Positions 9,216-16,501 of a stretch of 64,000 nt of DNA are shown here, one piece after another; the first letter of the stretch is position 1, and every line of letters starts with the position of its first letter. This DNA is from Protaetiibacter sp. SSC-01 (GTDB lineage Bacteria; Actinomycetota; Actinomycetes; Actinomycetales; Microbacteriaceae): assembly GCF_014483895.1 (NCBI RefSeq), contig NZ_CP059987.1, positions 2,894,808-2,958,807 of the forward strand, read 5' to 3'. Below the pieces are notes generated by a model. It worked only from the letters and a program-made list of their open reading frames with translations. It made no database searches and was not told the origin of the DNA. The position numbers were made by a program, and so were the translations under genes.

Positions 9216-10421
9216 TCACGCGAGGAAGTCGGCGAGCCCCTCGAGCAGGCGGTCGACCTCCTCGGCGGTCGTGTAGGGCGCGAGGCCCGCGCGCAGACCG
9301 CCCGTGTCGCCGAGCCCGAGGGCACGCGACGCCTCGAGCGCGTAGAAGTTGCCGGCTGGCGCGTGCACCTCGCGCGCGGCGAGGAACTCGGATGCCTCGG
9401 CCGCCGAGCGCCCCTCGAACGTCATGAGGGTGGTCGGCGTGCGCTCGGCCGCGCGCGACCACACCGTGACGCGGTCGCCGAGCTCGGCGAGCCCCGCCTC
9501 GAGCCGCGCGCGGAGCGCCGACTCGTGCGCGTGCAGGGCACGGAACGACGCCGCGAGCGCCCCGCGACGGGTGGTCGCATCCGACGGGGCGAGCGAGGCG
9601 AGCACCTCGACGGCGGCCGTGACGCCCGCCATGAGCTCGTACGGGAGCGTGCCGAACTCGAAGCGCTCGGGCACGACGTCGGTCGAGGGCGCGAGCTTGT
9701 CGGGGCGGATCGTCTCGAGCAGCGCGGGGTCCGCGCCGAGCACGGCGCAGTGCGGGCCGAGGAACTTGTACGGCGAGCACACGACGAAGTCGGCGCCGAG
9801 CGCTTCGCGGTCGACGAGGTGGTGGGCGGCGTAGTGCACCGCGTCGACGTAGACGAGCGCGCCCTGCGCGTGGGCGGCATCTGCGATCGCCCGCACGGGC
9901 GGCATCGTGCCGATCAGGTTCGACGCGGCGGTGACGGCGACGACCTTCGTGCGCTCGGAGAGCACCTCGGCGAGGTCGTCGAGCAGCAGCTCGCCCGTGG
10001 CCGGGTCGAGGTGGATCCAGCGCACCGTGGCGCCCGTGCGCTCGGCCGCCTGCACCCACGGGCGCACGTTCGAGTCGTGGTCGAGGCGCGTGACGACGAC
10101 CTCGTCGCCGGGGCCCCAGCTCCGCGAGAGGTGCCGCGAGAAGTCGTAGGCGAGTTGCGTGGCGCTGCGGCCGTAGACGACGCCGGATGCCGACACGCCG
10201 AGCAGGTCGCCGACCGCCTCGCGCATCGCGACCACGGCATCCGTCGCGTTGCGCTCGGACACGATCGCCGAGCCGCGGTTCGAGAGCGGACCCGTGAGCG
10301 TGCGCGCAATCGCCTCGCCGACCTCGAGGGGCGTCTGCGTGCCGCCGGGCCCGTCGAAGTGGGCGACGCCCGTGGCGAGGGCGGGGAAACGGCCGCGGAG
10401 GGCGGCGACATCGAACGACAT
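9216..10421 (-). CDS. Cysteine desulfurase-like class V aminotransferase family protein
   Basis: A 401-residue PLP enzyme of fold type I. HFDGPGGTQTP (21-31) is the family start. The cofactor is held by Lys219 in CSPYKFLGPH, Asp193 and His196 in VDAVHYAAHH, and SATQLAYDF near 86. It belongs to the subgroup annotated as cysteine-desulfurase-like proteins, whose true substrate is unknown; no Cys-containing SufS/IscS active loop is seen. It probably makes or breaks a C-S or C-N bond on an amino acid. The ATG is at 10419-10421. It lies 14 bp downstream of the phosphoesterase gene and may be co-transcribed with it. Confidence 0.8.
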   Translation of the reverse strand: MSFDVAALRGRFPALATGVAHFDGPGGTQTPLEVGEAIARTLTGPLSNRGSAIVSERNATDAVVAMREAVGDLLGVSASGVVYGRSATQLAYDFSRHLSRSWGPGDEVVVTRLDHDSNVRPWVQAAERTGATVRWIHLDPATGELLLDDLAEVLSERTKVVAVTAASNLIGTMPPVRAIADAAHAQGALVYVDAVHYAAHHLVDREALGADFVVCSPYKFLGPHCAVLGADPALLETIRPDKLAPSTDVVPERFEFGTLPYELMAGVTAAVEVLASLAPSDATTRRGALAASFRALHAHESALRARLEAGLAELGDRVTVWSRAAERTPTTLMTFEGRSAAEASEFLAAREVHAPAGNFYALEASRALGLGDTGGLRAGLAPYTTAEEVDRLLEGLADFLA

Positions 10422-10435
10422 GGTGCTCCGGGTTG

Positions 10436-12175
10436 TCAGGGTGTGGGTGTCGGGGTGGGGGCGGGGGTCGGCGTGGGCGTGCCGGTGGGTGCGCGTTCGG
10501 CGCCGAACAGCCCCGTGCCGTACTTCGCGAGCGCCTCGTAGGCGTCGCCGTAGGTCTGCGGATCGAGGTGCTCGGGGTTGCCGTACTTCGCGAGCAGCAA
10601 CCCGATGAGCCCCTGCGCGGGCGGGCTGAGCGGCTTGTCCTTGTGGGCGTTGCCCGGATGCGGCGACTCGGCCTGCGGGTTCGGCGGCAGGTACTGCGGG
10701 GTCGTCGTGGGCCACGTCGACGGGTCGCGCGGGGCGGTGAGGTTGACGGCGTTGAAGAGCGGCGTCGCGGTCTCGTCGCGGCGGCTGAGCGGCTCGAGTC
10801 CGTGCAGCCTGTCGAGAGTCGCCGCGACCGAGCCGTGGTGCATGAGGTCGTGCACGATCGTGCCTCGTGCGGTCCAGGCAGACACCGCGATCGCCGGCAC
10901 ACGGCATCCGAGCCGGTCGAACGCGAAGCCCATCTCGCCCGCGCCGCTGTCGTCGGGCGGCGCCTCGCGCGGAGGCGGCACGTGGTCGTAGGTGCCGCCG
11001 TGCTCGTCGAAGGTGATGAGCAGCATCGTGTTGAGGGCGTTCGAGCCCGATGCCGCCGCGCTCGCGCGGATCGCCGAGTACACCTCGTGCACGAGCAGCT
11101 CGCCCGCCCGCACGTCCGAGATCGCCGAGTCGACGACCTCCGTGCCATCGACGTCGCTCTCGCGCATCGTGCCGAACGCGGGGTGGAAGTCGTTGTGGTT
11201 GTAGGTCATGCGCGGCTCGATGAACGCGTACGCGGGCAGCTGCCCCTGGGCGACGTCGTCATAGAACTGCTGCATCGTGGCGAAGTGGCCGGTCTTCCAG
11301 TACCGCTCGAGGGCCGGCGCGTGCAGCACGCCCGTGAGCGACACGAGCTGCAGCTCGTCGTAGTAGATGCGCCAGTCGACGCCCGCATCCTCGAGGCGGT
11401 TGAAGATCGTCGGCGCCGCGGGGGCGTCGAGCCACTTGCGGTAGCCGCCGCCCTCCTTGTTGGTCACGAAGCCGTGCGAGGTGCCGGCGTGGAAGAACGA
11501 CCGGTTGCAGAAGGTCTGGCTCGGCACGGCCGCGAACCAGTGGTCGTAGACGGCGAACTCGCGCGCGAGCGTCGACAGCACGGGCAGCATCGCGGGCGTG
11601 AAGGCGCCCATGACGCGGCCGAGCTCGTCGTTCGTCGGCTTCTTCTTGGCGCCCTTCACCTCGGTCCAGTTGATGGCGTAGTCGGTGACGAAGCCGTCCA
11701 TCGTCGGATGCGCGTCGTCGGCGGGCGCGTTGACGGGCGGGTCGACGACGTTGAAGAGCTGCGTGTTGACGTGCGGATAGGGCTCCCCCGGGTCGGGGTT
11801 CGGCGACGCCATGATCTCGTCGGTCGTGCCCGTGTACGGATGCGCGGGGATGCGCGTGCCGTCGGGCGCCGCGTTCGCGTAGTCGCCGAAGGCGAGGCCC
11901 TCGAACTCCGCCCCCTCGGGCACGGTCTCGGCGTCGTAGAGGTAGCCGAGCAGGTTGTCGAAGGAGCGGTTCTCACCCATGAGCACGACGAGGTGGGCGA
12001 AGCCGGGCGCCGTCTCCTGGTCGGGCACGGGGAGCGCCTCGCGGGCCCCGAACTCGTGCCCGATGGCCGCCCCCGCGCCCGCGCCGACGACGACCCCGGC
12101 CGCCGCGGCACCGCCGACGCGCAGGAAGTCCCGGCGGCTCGCGCCGCGCTCCGGTTCCCGCTCCTCGCCGCCCAC
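10436..12175 (-). CDS. Tat-exported phosphoesterase (phospholipase C / acid phosphatase family)
   Basis: A 579-residue exported enzyme of the alkaline phosphatase-like superfamily. It begins with a twin-arginine signal (SRRDFLR at 13-19, then a Gly/Ala core). The metal and nucleophile motif MGENRSFDNLLGYL (66-79) and the later FDEHGGTYDHVPPP (~370) and HHGSVAATLDRLHGL (~435) are hallmarks of bacterial phospholipase C/phosphoesterase proteins that release phosphate from lipids or phosphodiesters outside the cell. The C-terminus is a Pro-Thr tail of TP repeats, perhaps a wall linker. The start is GTG; no in-frame ATG is available near the signal. Confidence 0.87.
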   Translation of the reverse strand: MGGEEREPERGASRRDFLRVGGAAAAGVVVGAGAGAAIGHEFGAREALPVPDQETAPGFAHLVVLMGENRSFDNLLGYLYDAETVPEGAEFEGLAFGDYANAAPDGTRIPAHPYTGTTDEIMASPNPDPGEPYPHVNTQLFNVVDPPVNAPADDAHPTMDGFVTDYAINWTEVKGAKKKPTNDELGRVMGAFTPAMLPVLSTLAREFAVYDHWFAAVPSQTFCNRSFFHAGTSHGFVTNKEGGGYRKWLDAPAAPTIFNRLEDAGVDWRIYYDELQLVSLTGVLHAPALERYWKTGHFATMQQFYDDVAQGQLPAYAFIEPRMTYNHNDFHPAFGTMRESDVDGTEVVDSAISDVRAGELLVHEVYSAIRASAAASGSNALNTMLLITFDEHGGTYDHVPPPREAPPDDSGAGEMGFAFDRLGCRVPAIAVSAWTARGTIVHDLMHHGSVAATLDRLHGLEPLSRRDETATPLFNAVNLTAPRDPSTWPTTTPQYLPPNPQAESPHPGNAHKDKPLSPPAQGLIGLLLAKYGNPEHLDPQTYGDAYEALAKYGTGLFGAERAPTGTPTPTPAPTPTPTP

Positions 12176-12226
12176 GCGACCATCCCATCAGACGGCGATC
12201 AGGTGGGGGTGGATTACCGTGGGCAC

Positions 12227-12526
12227 GTGACCGTTTTCTCCCCCGAGGTCGTCGCCGCCGTTCTGCACCACATGAACGACGACCACACCGACGACAACAT
12301 CCTGATCGTGCGCGCCTTCGCGGGTCGGGATCCCGAGTCGGCCCGCATGATCGACCTCGACCACCGCGGTGGAACGTGGCGTTACACGATCGACGGCGAG
12401 GACTCCGAGCTGCACCTCCCCTGGTCGCGCGAGCTCACCGAGCGCCCCGAGATCCGCCGCGAGATCGTCGGGCTCTACGATGCCGCCTGCAGCAAGCTCG
12501 GCGTCGAGCCCCGTCCGCACGAGTAG
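12227..12526 (+). CDS. DUF2470-domain protein (heme-iron associated)
   Basis: A 99-residue soluble protein made only of a DUF2470 domain (HHMNDDHTDDNILIVRAFAG near residue 12, then LDHRGGTWRY). This domain forms the C-terminal part of HugZ-type heme-degrading proteins and is often found beside siderophore or heme genes. Here it stands alone, two genes upstream of a heme oxygenase. GTG start with TACCGT ending 6 nt before it, so probably leaderless. Divergent from the phosphoesterase gene. A supporting role in heme or iron handling is inferred from neighbours. Confidence 0.8.
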   Translation: MTVFSPEVVAAVLHHMNDDHTDDNILIVRAFAGRDPESARMIDLDHRGGTWRYTIDGEDSELHLPWSRELTERPEIRREIVGLYDAACSKLGVEPRPHE

Positions 12527-12533
12527 GCACGCG

Positions 12534-12962
12534 GTGACCCCGAACCGGATCGCGTCGGCGGCAGGAGCCGTCGTGTTCGCGGTCGTCGGGGTCTGGGGTC
12601 TCGTGCTCGTGCTCGACCCGACGCTCGACCCCGAGGTCGGCGCGCTCGTGTTCGGCCTCGTCGGCACGAACCTCGCCCTCGCCGTCGTGCACCTCGTGCT
12701 CGCCGCGGCTCTCGCCGTGGGTGCCGTGCGGGGCGAGCGCCTCTCCCGCCCCGTCAACGTCGGCGTCGGCACGGTGCTGTTCGTGCTCGGGCTGTTCGGG
12801 CTCTTCGCGGTCGGCACCCCCGTCAATGTGCTCGCCCTCAACGGCGCGGCGAACCTCCTGCACTTCGCCACGTCATCCGCTCTGCTCGCCACAGGGCTCG
12901 GGGCGGCGCGGGCGGATGCGGCGCAGGCGCCCGGGACGGATGCGGCGCGCCGGGCGGACTAG
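12534..12962 (+). CDS. DUF4383 integral membrane protein
   Basis: A 142-residue protein with four hydrophobic segments (~8-28, ~38-62, ~73-92, ~100-122), loop motif LVGTNLALAVVHLVLAA and a final LNGAANLLHFATS. These match the DUF4383 pattern (LN..NLLH before the last helix). Function unknown. The GTG start is 7 nt after the DUF2470 stop, so the two genes are probably one transcript. The iron-box promoter of the heme oxygenase begins just after its stop. Confidence 0.7.
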   Translation: MTPNRIASAAGAVVFAVVGVWGLVLVLDPTLDPEVGALVFGLVGTNLALAVVHLVLAAALAVGAVRGERLSRPVNVGVGTVLFVLGLFGLFAVGTPVNVLALNGAANLLHFATSSALLATGLGAARADAAQAPGTDAARRAD

Positions 12963-12982
12963 CGCGAACCTTCAGTCAGTCA

Positions 12983-13001
12983 TAAGCTAAGGGAAACCTA
13001 A
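12983..13001 (+). promoter_or_regulatory. DtxR/IdeR-type iron box before the heme oxygenase gene
   Basis: TAAGCTAAGGGAAACCTAA matches the DtxR operator consensus TWAGGTWAGSCTWACCTWA at 16 of 19 positions. It ends 15 nt before the GTG of hmuO, just ahead of the AAGGAG ribosome site. Iron-loaded DtxR would repress the gene and iron shortage would release it. Established family rule plus sequence match; not tested. Confidence 0.8.
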
Positions 13002-13016
13002 CCTCAAGGAGTTCCC

Positions 13017-13664
13017 GTGTCCGTGCTGCCCTTCTCCCAGGCTCTCCGCGAGCGCACCTGGACCGGACACTCCGACAGCGAGGGCGCCGGCTTCATGACC
13101 GACCTCATGAAGGGCGAGGGCACGCGCGACGACTACGTGGCGCTCGTCGTGCAGCACTACTTCATCTACGAGGCGCTCGAGGCCGCCGAGGCGATCTTCG
13201 CCGGCGACCCGATCGTGGCCCAGTTCGCGACGCCGCGGCTCACGCGCCTCCCCGCACTCGAGGCCGACCTCGAGTTCCTCCTCGGCGCCGACTGGCGCGA
13301 CGCGATCACGCCGCTCCCCACGACCATCGAGTACGTCGACCGCATCCGCCAGGTGGCCGACGAGCGCTGGGCCGGCGGCTTCGTCGCGCACCACTACACG
13401 CGCTACCTCGGCGACCTCTCGGGCGGCCAGTTCATCGGCAAGGTCATGGCGCGTCGCTTCGGCTTCGAGACCAACGGCATCGGCTTCTACCTCTTCGACG
13501 AGATCGCCGACCCGCAGGAGTTCAAGCAGACGTACCGCGACGAGCTCGACCGCGTGGAGTGGGACGAGGCCGAGCGCGAGCGCGTCATCGACGAAGTGCT
13601 GCTCGCCTACCGCTTCAACACGGAGCTCTTCGAGGACCTCGCGCGCGCGAAGGCCGCCGCCTAA
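13017..13664 (+). CDS. hmuO: Biliverdin-producing heme oxygenase
   Basis: Opens heme to biliverdin, CO and iron using O2 and electrons, freeing iron in the cytosol. The 215-residue all-helical protein has the proximal heme ligand His18 (RTWTGHSDSEGAGFM), the conserved QHYFIYEALE (~45) and the distal-helix glycine motif RYLGDLSGGQFIGK (~131-144). Length equals that of corynebacterial HmuO. The GTG start follows AAGGAG at 5 nt. An iron box overlaps its promoter, so expression under iron starvation is expected. DUF2470 and DUF4383 genes upstream suggest a small heme-iron group. Confidence 0.93.
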   Translation: MSVLPFSQALRERTWTGHSDSEGAGFMTDLMKGEGTRDDYVALVVQHYFIYEALEAAEAIFAGDPIVAQFATPRLTRLPALEADLEFLLGADWRDAITPLPTTIEYVDRIRQVADERWAGGFVAHHYTRYLGDLSGGQFIGKVMARRFGFETNGIGFYLFDEIADPQEFKQTYRDELDRVEWDEAERERVIDEVLLAYRFNTELFEDLARAKAAA

Positions 13665-13676
13665 GCGCACCACTCA

Positions 13677-13715
13677 GCTGGTCGAGGAGCGCCGCGAAGC
13701 GACGCGTCTCGAGCC
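13677..13715 (+). repeat. Degenerate copy of the GGTYGAG/ATCGAG hairpin repeat
   Basis: AGCTGGTCGAGGAGCGCC...CGCGTCTCGAGCC lies between the convergent hmuO and helicase genes. It is a decayed single unit of the family found in all long gaps of the window. It may double as a weak bidirectional terminator. Confidence 0.6.
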
Positions 13716-13732
13716 CCCCCCGCCGCCGGCTC

Positions 13733-15025
13733 CTACGCCTGGATGCCCGGGATCGGCTTCGCGCCCTGCATGAACCGTCGCACGTTGTCGTCGACGATGA
13801 TGTCGGACGGGCGCAGCGGGCGCGACAAGTAGAGGCCGTCGAGCGCCGTCAGCCGGCTGAGGGCGACGTACGTCTGCCCCGGCGCGAACGAGCGCTGCCC
13901 CAGGTCGACGATCGCGCGGTCGTAGCTCTTGCCCTGCGACTTGTGGATCGTGACCGCCCACGCGAGCCGCAGCGGGAACTGCGTGAACTCGGCCACGACA
14001 TCCTTCGTCAGCTGCTTCGTGACCGGTGAGTAGCTGTACCTGTAGCGCTCCCACGTGACGGGCGCGACGGTGTGCCGCTCGCCGTCGATGTCGACGGTGA
14101 CGTCGTCGGCGATCTTCACGACCTCGCCGATCGTGCCGTTCACCCAGCGCCCCTCGCCGCCCGCGTCGTTGCGCAGGAACATGACCTGCGCGCCGACCTT
14201 GAGCTCGAGGCGCTCGTCGGCCGGGAAGGCACGGCCCCCGAAGTCGCCGTTGACGTCGGCGACGGCCGTGAGGGCGCGGCCGGGGAGCCGGGCGAGCGCC
14301 GACTGGTTGATGCGCGTGACCGTGTGGTTGGTGGTCGCGAGGGTGATCGTGCCGTCGTCGGGCGCCGTGCGCGCACCGACCGAGTTGAGCCTGCCCGCCA
14401 TCTCGGCCGTCACCATGCCGTAGCGCACGGCGTTGAGCAGCTGCTTGAACTCGAGCTCGTGCTGGCGATGGATGGTGCCGAGCTCGTAGATCGTGAGGTC
14501 GGCCTCCTCCCACACGCGCGCGTCGAAGAACCACAGCGAGCGGTAGCGGTCGGCGAAGTAGGCGCGCTCATCCGCGTCGCCCGGCACGGGGGCGAGCTGG
14601 AACGGGTCGCCGAAGAGCACGAGCTGCACGCCGCCGAAGGGCTCGTGGGGCTTCTGACGCGCCTGGCGCAGGCTGCGGTCCATCGCGTCGAGCAGGTCGG
14701 CGTTGACCATCGACACCTCGTCGACCACGAGCGTCTCGATCGTGTTGAGCAGCTTCTTGAGCTCGGCCGACTGCTCGATTTCGTGGTCGGCGATGACCCC
14801 GATCGGCAGACGGAAGAGCGAGTGGATGGTCTGGCCGCCCACGTTGAGCGCCGCGACCCCCGTGGGTGCGCAGATCACGAGCTGCTTCGAGGTGTTCCAC
14901 GCGAGGTACTCGAGCAGCGTCGACTTGCCGGTGCCCGCGCGCCCCGTGACGAAGACGTGGTCGCGCGTCGTCTCGATCGCCTCGAACACGGCTCGCTGTT
15001 CGGGGGCGAGATCGGTGCGGGGCAT
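13733..15025 (-). CDS. PIF1-like superfamily 1B DNA helicase
   Basis: A 430-residue ATP-dependent 5'-3' helicase. Walker A GRAGTGKST (28-36), APTGVAALNVGGQTIHSLF (motif Ia, ~55-73), Walker B LVVDEVSMV (~96), LFGDPFQLAPV (motif III, ~136), TTNHTVTRINQSAL (motif IV region) and the final TIHKSQGKSYDRAIVDLG...TYVALSRLTALDGLYL (motifs V-VI) are all present. Family members unwind forked DNA and G-quadruplexes; the bacterial role is in recombination or repair. No extra domains. TAACCT (complement of 15032-15037) stands 6 nt before the ATG, a leaderless start. Divergent from the next gene. Confidence 0.9.
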   Translation of the reverse strand: MPRTDLAPEQRAVFEAIETTRDHVFVTGRAGTGKSTLLEYLAWNTSKQLVICAPTGVAALNVGGQTIHSLFRLPIGVIADHEIEQSAELKKLLNTIETLVVDEVSMVNADLLDAMDRSLRQARQKPHEPFGGVQLVLFGDPFQLAPVPGDADERAYFADRYRSLWFFDARVWEEADLTIYELGTIHRQHELEFKQLLNAVRYGMVTAEMAGRLNSVGARTAPDDGTITLATTNHTVTRINQSALARLPGRALTAVADVNGDFGGRAFPADERLELKVGAQVMFLRNDAGGEGRWVNGTIGEVVKIADDVTVDIDGERHTVAPVTWERYRYSYSPVTKQLTKDVVAEFTQFPLRLAWAVTIHKSQGKSYDRAIVDLGQRSFAPGQTYVALSRLTALDGLYLSRPLRPSDIIVDDNVRRFMQGAKPIPGIQA

Positions 15026-15084
15026 CCCAGCAGGTTAACCGAGCCGCGGCCGGTCGGTCGCACGGGCGCGGCAGAATGTGGGGG

Positions 15085-16035
15085 ATGCGCGTCCTGCTCG
15101 GCTGGGTGGGGGCGGCCGTGATCCTCGCGGGCGCCCTCGTCGGAGGCGTGCTCGCGGCGAACGCGACCGTCTTCTCGGCATCCGCCTTCGTGCGCGACTA
15201 CCTCGCCTCGCTCGCCGACGGCCACGTCGACGAGGTGCTCGCGCTCCCCGGCGTCGATGCGAAGGGTCTCGACGAGCGGCTGCTCGACGAGCGCGCGTTC
15301 ACGGGGGTGGACGCGGAGGTCGTGGGCGACGAGGTCCGCGCCGGCGTGCACCGCGTTCGGGTCGCGGTGTCGGGCGGCGGGGTGAGCGGCGAGGCGGTGC
15401 TCGAGGTGGAGCGCATCGGCTCGCGTTTCGGCCTCTTTCCCGAGTGGGGTTTCGCCTCCTCCCCTGTCACGACCGTCCAGGTGTCGACGACGGGTGACGC
15501 GCGCTTCACGGCGGGCGGCGTGCCGCTCGCCACCGCTGGCGGCAGGCCCGCGGCCTTCGCCGCCCTGACGCCCGCGCTCTACGTCTTCGAACACGACTCG
15601 CAGTTCCTCGAGGCCGAGCCCGTCGCCGTGCTCGCGACGGGGACGGATGCGGCTGTCGCCCTCGACATCCGCCCCAACGCCGTCTTCACGGCGATCGTCG
15701 CGGATGCCGTGGAGGCCGACCTGCTCGCGTGCACGGAGCAGGGCATCCTGTTCCCCGTGGGCTGCCCCTTCGGCCACGCGATCGAGAACCGCGTCGTGTC
15801 GGAGCCCGTGTGGACGATCGCGGAGCCGCCCGCGGTCGAGCTCGTCGCGTCCGAACGGTTCGGGCTGTGGGAGGTGCACGGGTCCGATGGCGTCGCGCGG
15901 CTCACGGTCGACGTGCAGTCGCTCTTCGACGGGAGCATCACGTCCCTCGAGCACGACGTGCCCTTCGCCGCCTCCTACGGCATCGCCTTCGAGGGCACCA
16001 CGGTGGTGCTCACGCCCGTCGGCCCCGGCGGTTGA
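15085..16035 (+). CDS. Hypothetical membrane-anchored extracellular protein
   Basis: About 316 residues. A short positive start and one hydrophobic segment (LLGWVGAAVILAGALVGGVLAA) act as signal anchor; the rest is predicted outside the cell. FVRDYLASLADGHVDEVLALPG (~33-54) resembles the lipoprotein-like helix of small secreted actinobacterial proteins. A later region has two cysteines, CTEQGILFPVGCPFGH, that could form a disulfide. I do not recognise a family. I prefer the ATG at 15085 to that at 15076 because CAGAAT lies 7 nt before it. The stop codon lies within the first bases of a repeat (GGTTGAGCAG). Confidence 0.65.
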   Translation: MRVLLGWVGAAVILAGALVGGVLAANATVFSASAFVRDYLASLADGHVDEVLALPGVDAKGLDERLLDERAFTGVDAEVVGDEVRAGVHRVRVAVSGGGVSGEAVLEVERIGSRFGLFPEWGFASSPVTTVQVSTTGDARFTAGGVPLATAGGRPAAFAALTPALYVFEHDSQFLEAEPVAVLATGTDAAVALDIRPNAVFTAIVADAVEADLLACTEQGILFPVGCPFGHAIENRVVSEPVWTIAEPPAVELVASERFGLWEVHGSDGVARLTVDVQSLFDGSITSLEHDVPFAASYGIAFEGTTVVLTPVGPGG

Positions 16036-16100
16036 GCAGCGCCGCGCCGCGCCGCCCCCTTTCCGCTGGTTGAGTAGCGCCGCGCCGCCACCCATCTTCC
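16029..16100 (+). repeat. Two left-end fragments of the 170-bp repeat element
   Basis: GGTTGAGCAGCGCCGCG (from 16029) and GCTGGTTGAGTAGCGCC (from 16066) are left-hand ends of the element that follows in full at 16101. The first supplies the TGA stop of the preceding gene. Confidence 0.75.
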
Positions 16101-16270
16101 GTTGGTTGAGTAGCGCCGCGCGCGGAGCGCACGACGCGTATCGAGACCCTCGCACCGCGTATCAACAGCGGGCCAATGGATGCGAAACGTCCACACGTCA
16201 TACGTCCCTAGGGTTTCGATACGCCGTGCGTCGCGCCCTACGGGCGCGGCGCGCGGCACTCAACAAGCGG
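16101..16270 (+). repeat. 170-bp inverted-repeat element, copy 1
   Basis: Left end GTTGGTTGAGTAGCGCCGCG and right end CGCGGCACTCAACAAGCGG are near-inverted. Each end carries a hairpin closed by GTATCGARACC or its complement. The core CCTCGCACCGCGTATCAAC and GGATGCGAAAC is shared with three further copies (16314, 22216, 22481), all in the same orientation. It has no open reading frame of its own and looks like a non-autonomous mobile (MITE/REP) unit. Confidence 0.85.
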
Positions 16271-16313
16271 TGATCTCGCGCGGCCGCTCTACCGTCTGCT
16301 GACGTGCCCCTTT

Positions 16314-16485
16314 CCGCTGGTTGAGTAGCGCCGCGCGCGCAGCGCACGACGCGTATCGAAACCCTCGCACCGCGTATCAACAGCGGACCACGGGATGCGA
16401 AACCTCCGCACCTCATCCGCCCGTCGGGTTTCGATACGCCGTGCGCCGCGCGCTCCGCGCACCGCGCGCGGCACTCAACCGGCGG
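16314..16485 (+). repeat. 170-bp inverted-repeat element, copy 2
   Basis: Same layout as copy 1, direct orientation, 172 bp, with ends CCGCTGGTTGAGTAG and CACTCAACCGGCGG. The right arm stem has changed (CGCGCGCTCCGCGCACCGCGCG) but still folds. Together with copy 1 it fills the gap between two convergent genes. Confidence 0.85.
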
Positions 16486-16501
16486 TGATACGAGCCCCGC
16501 G

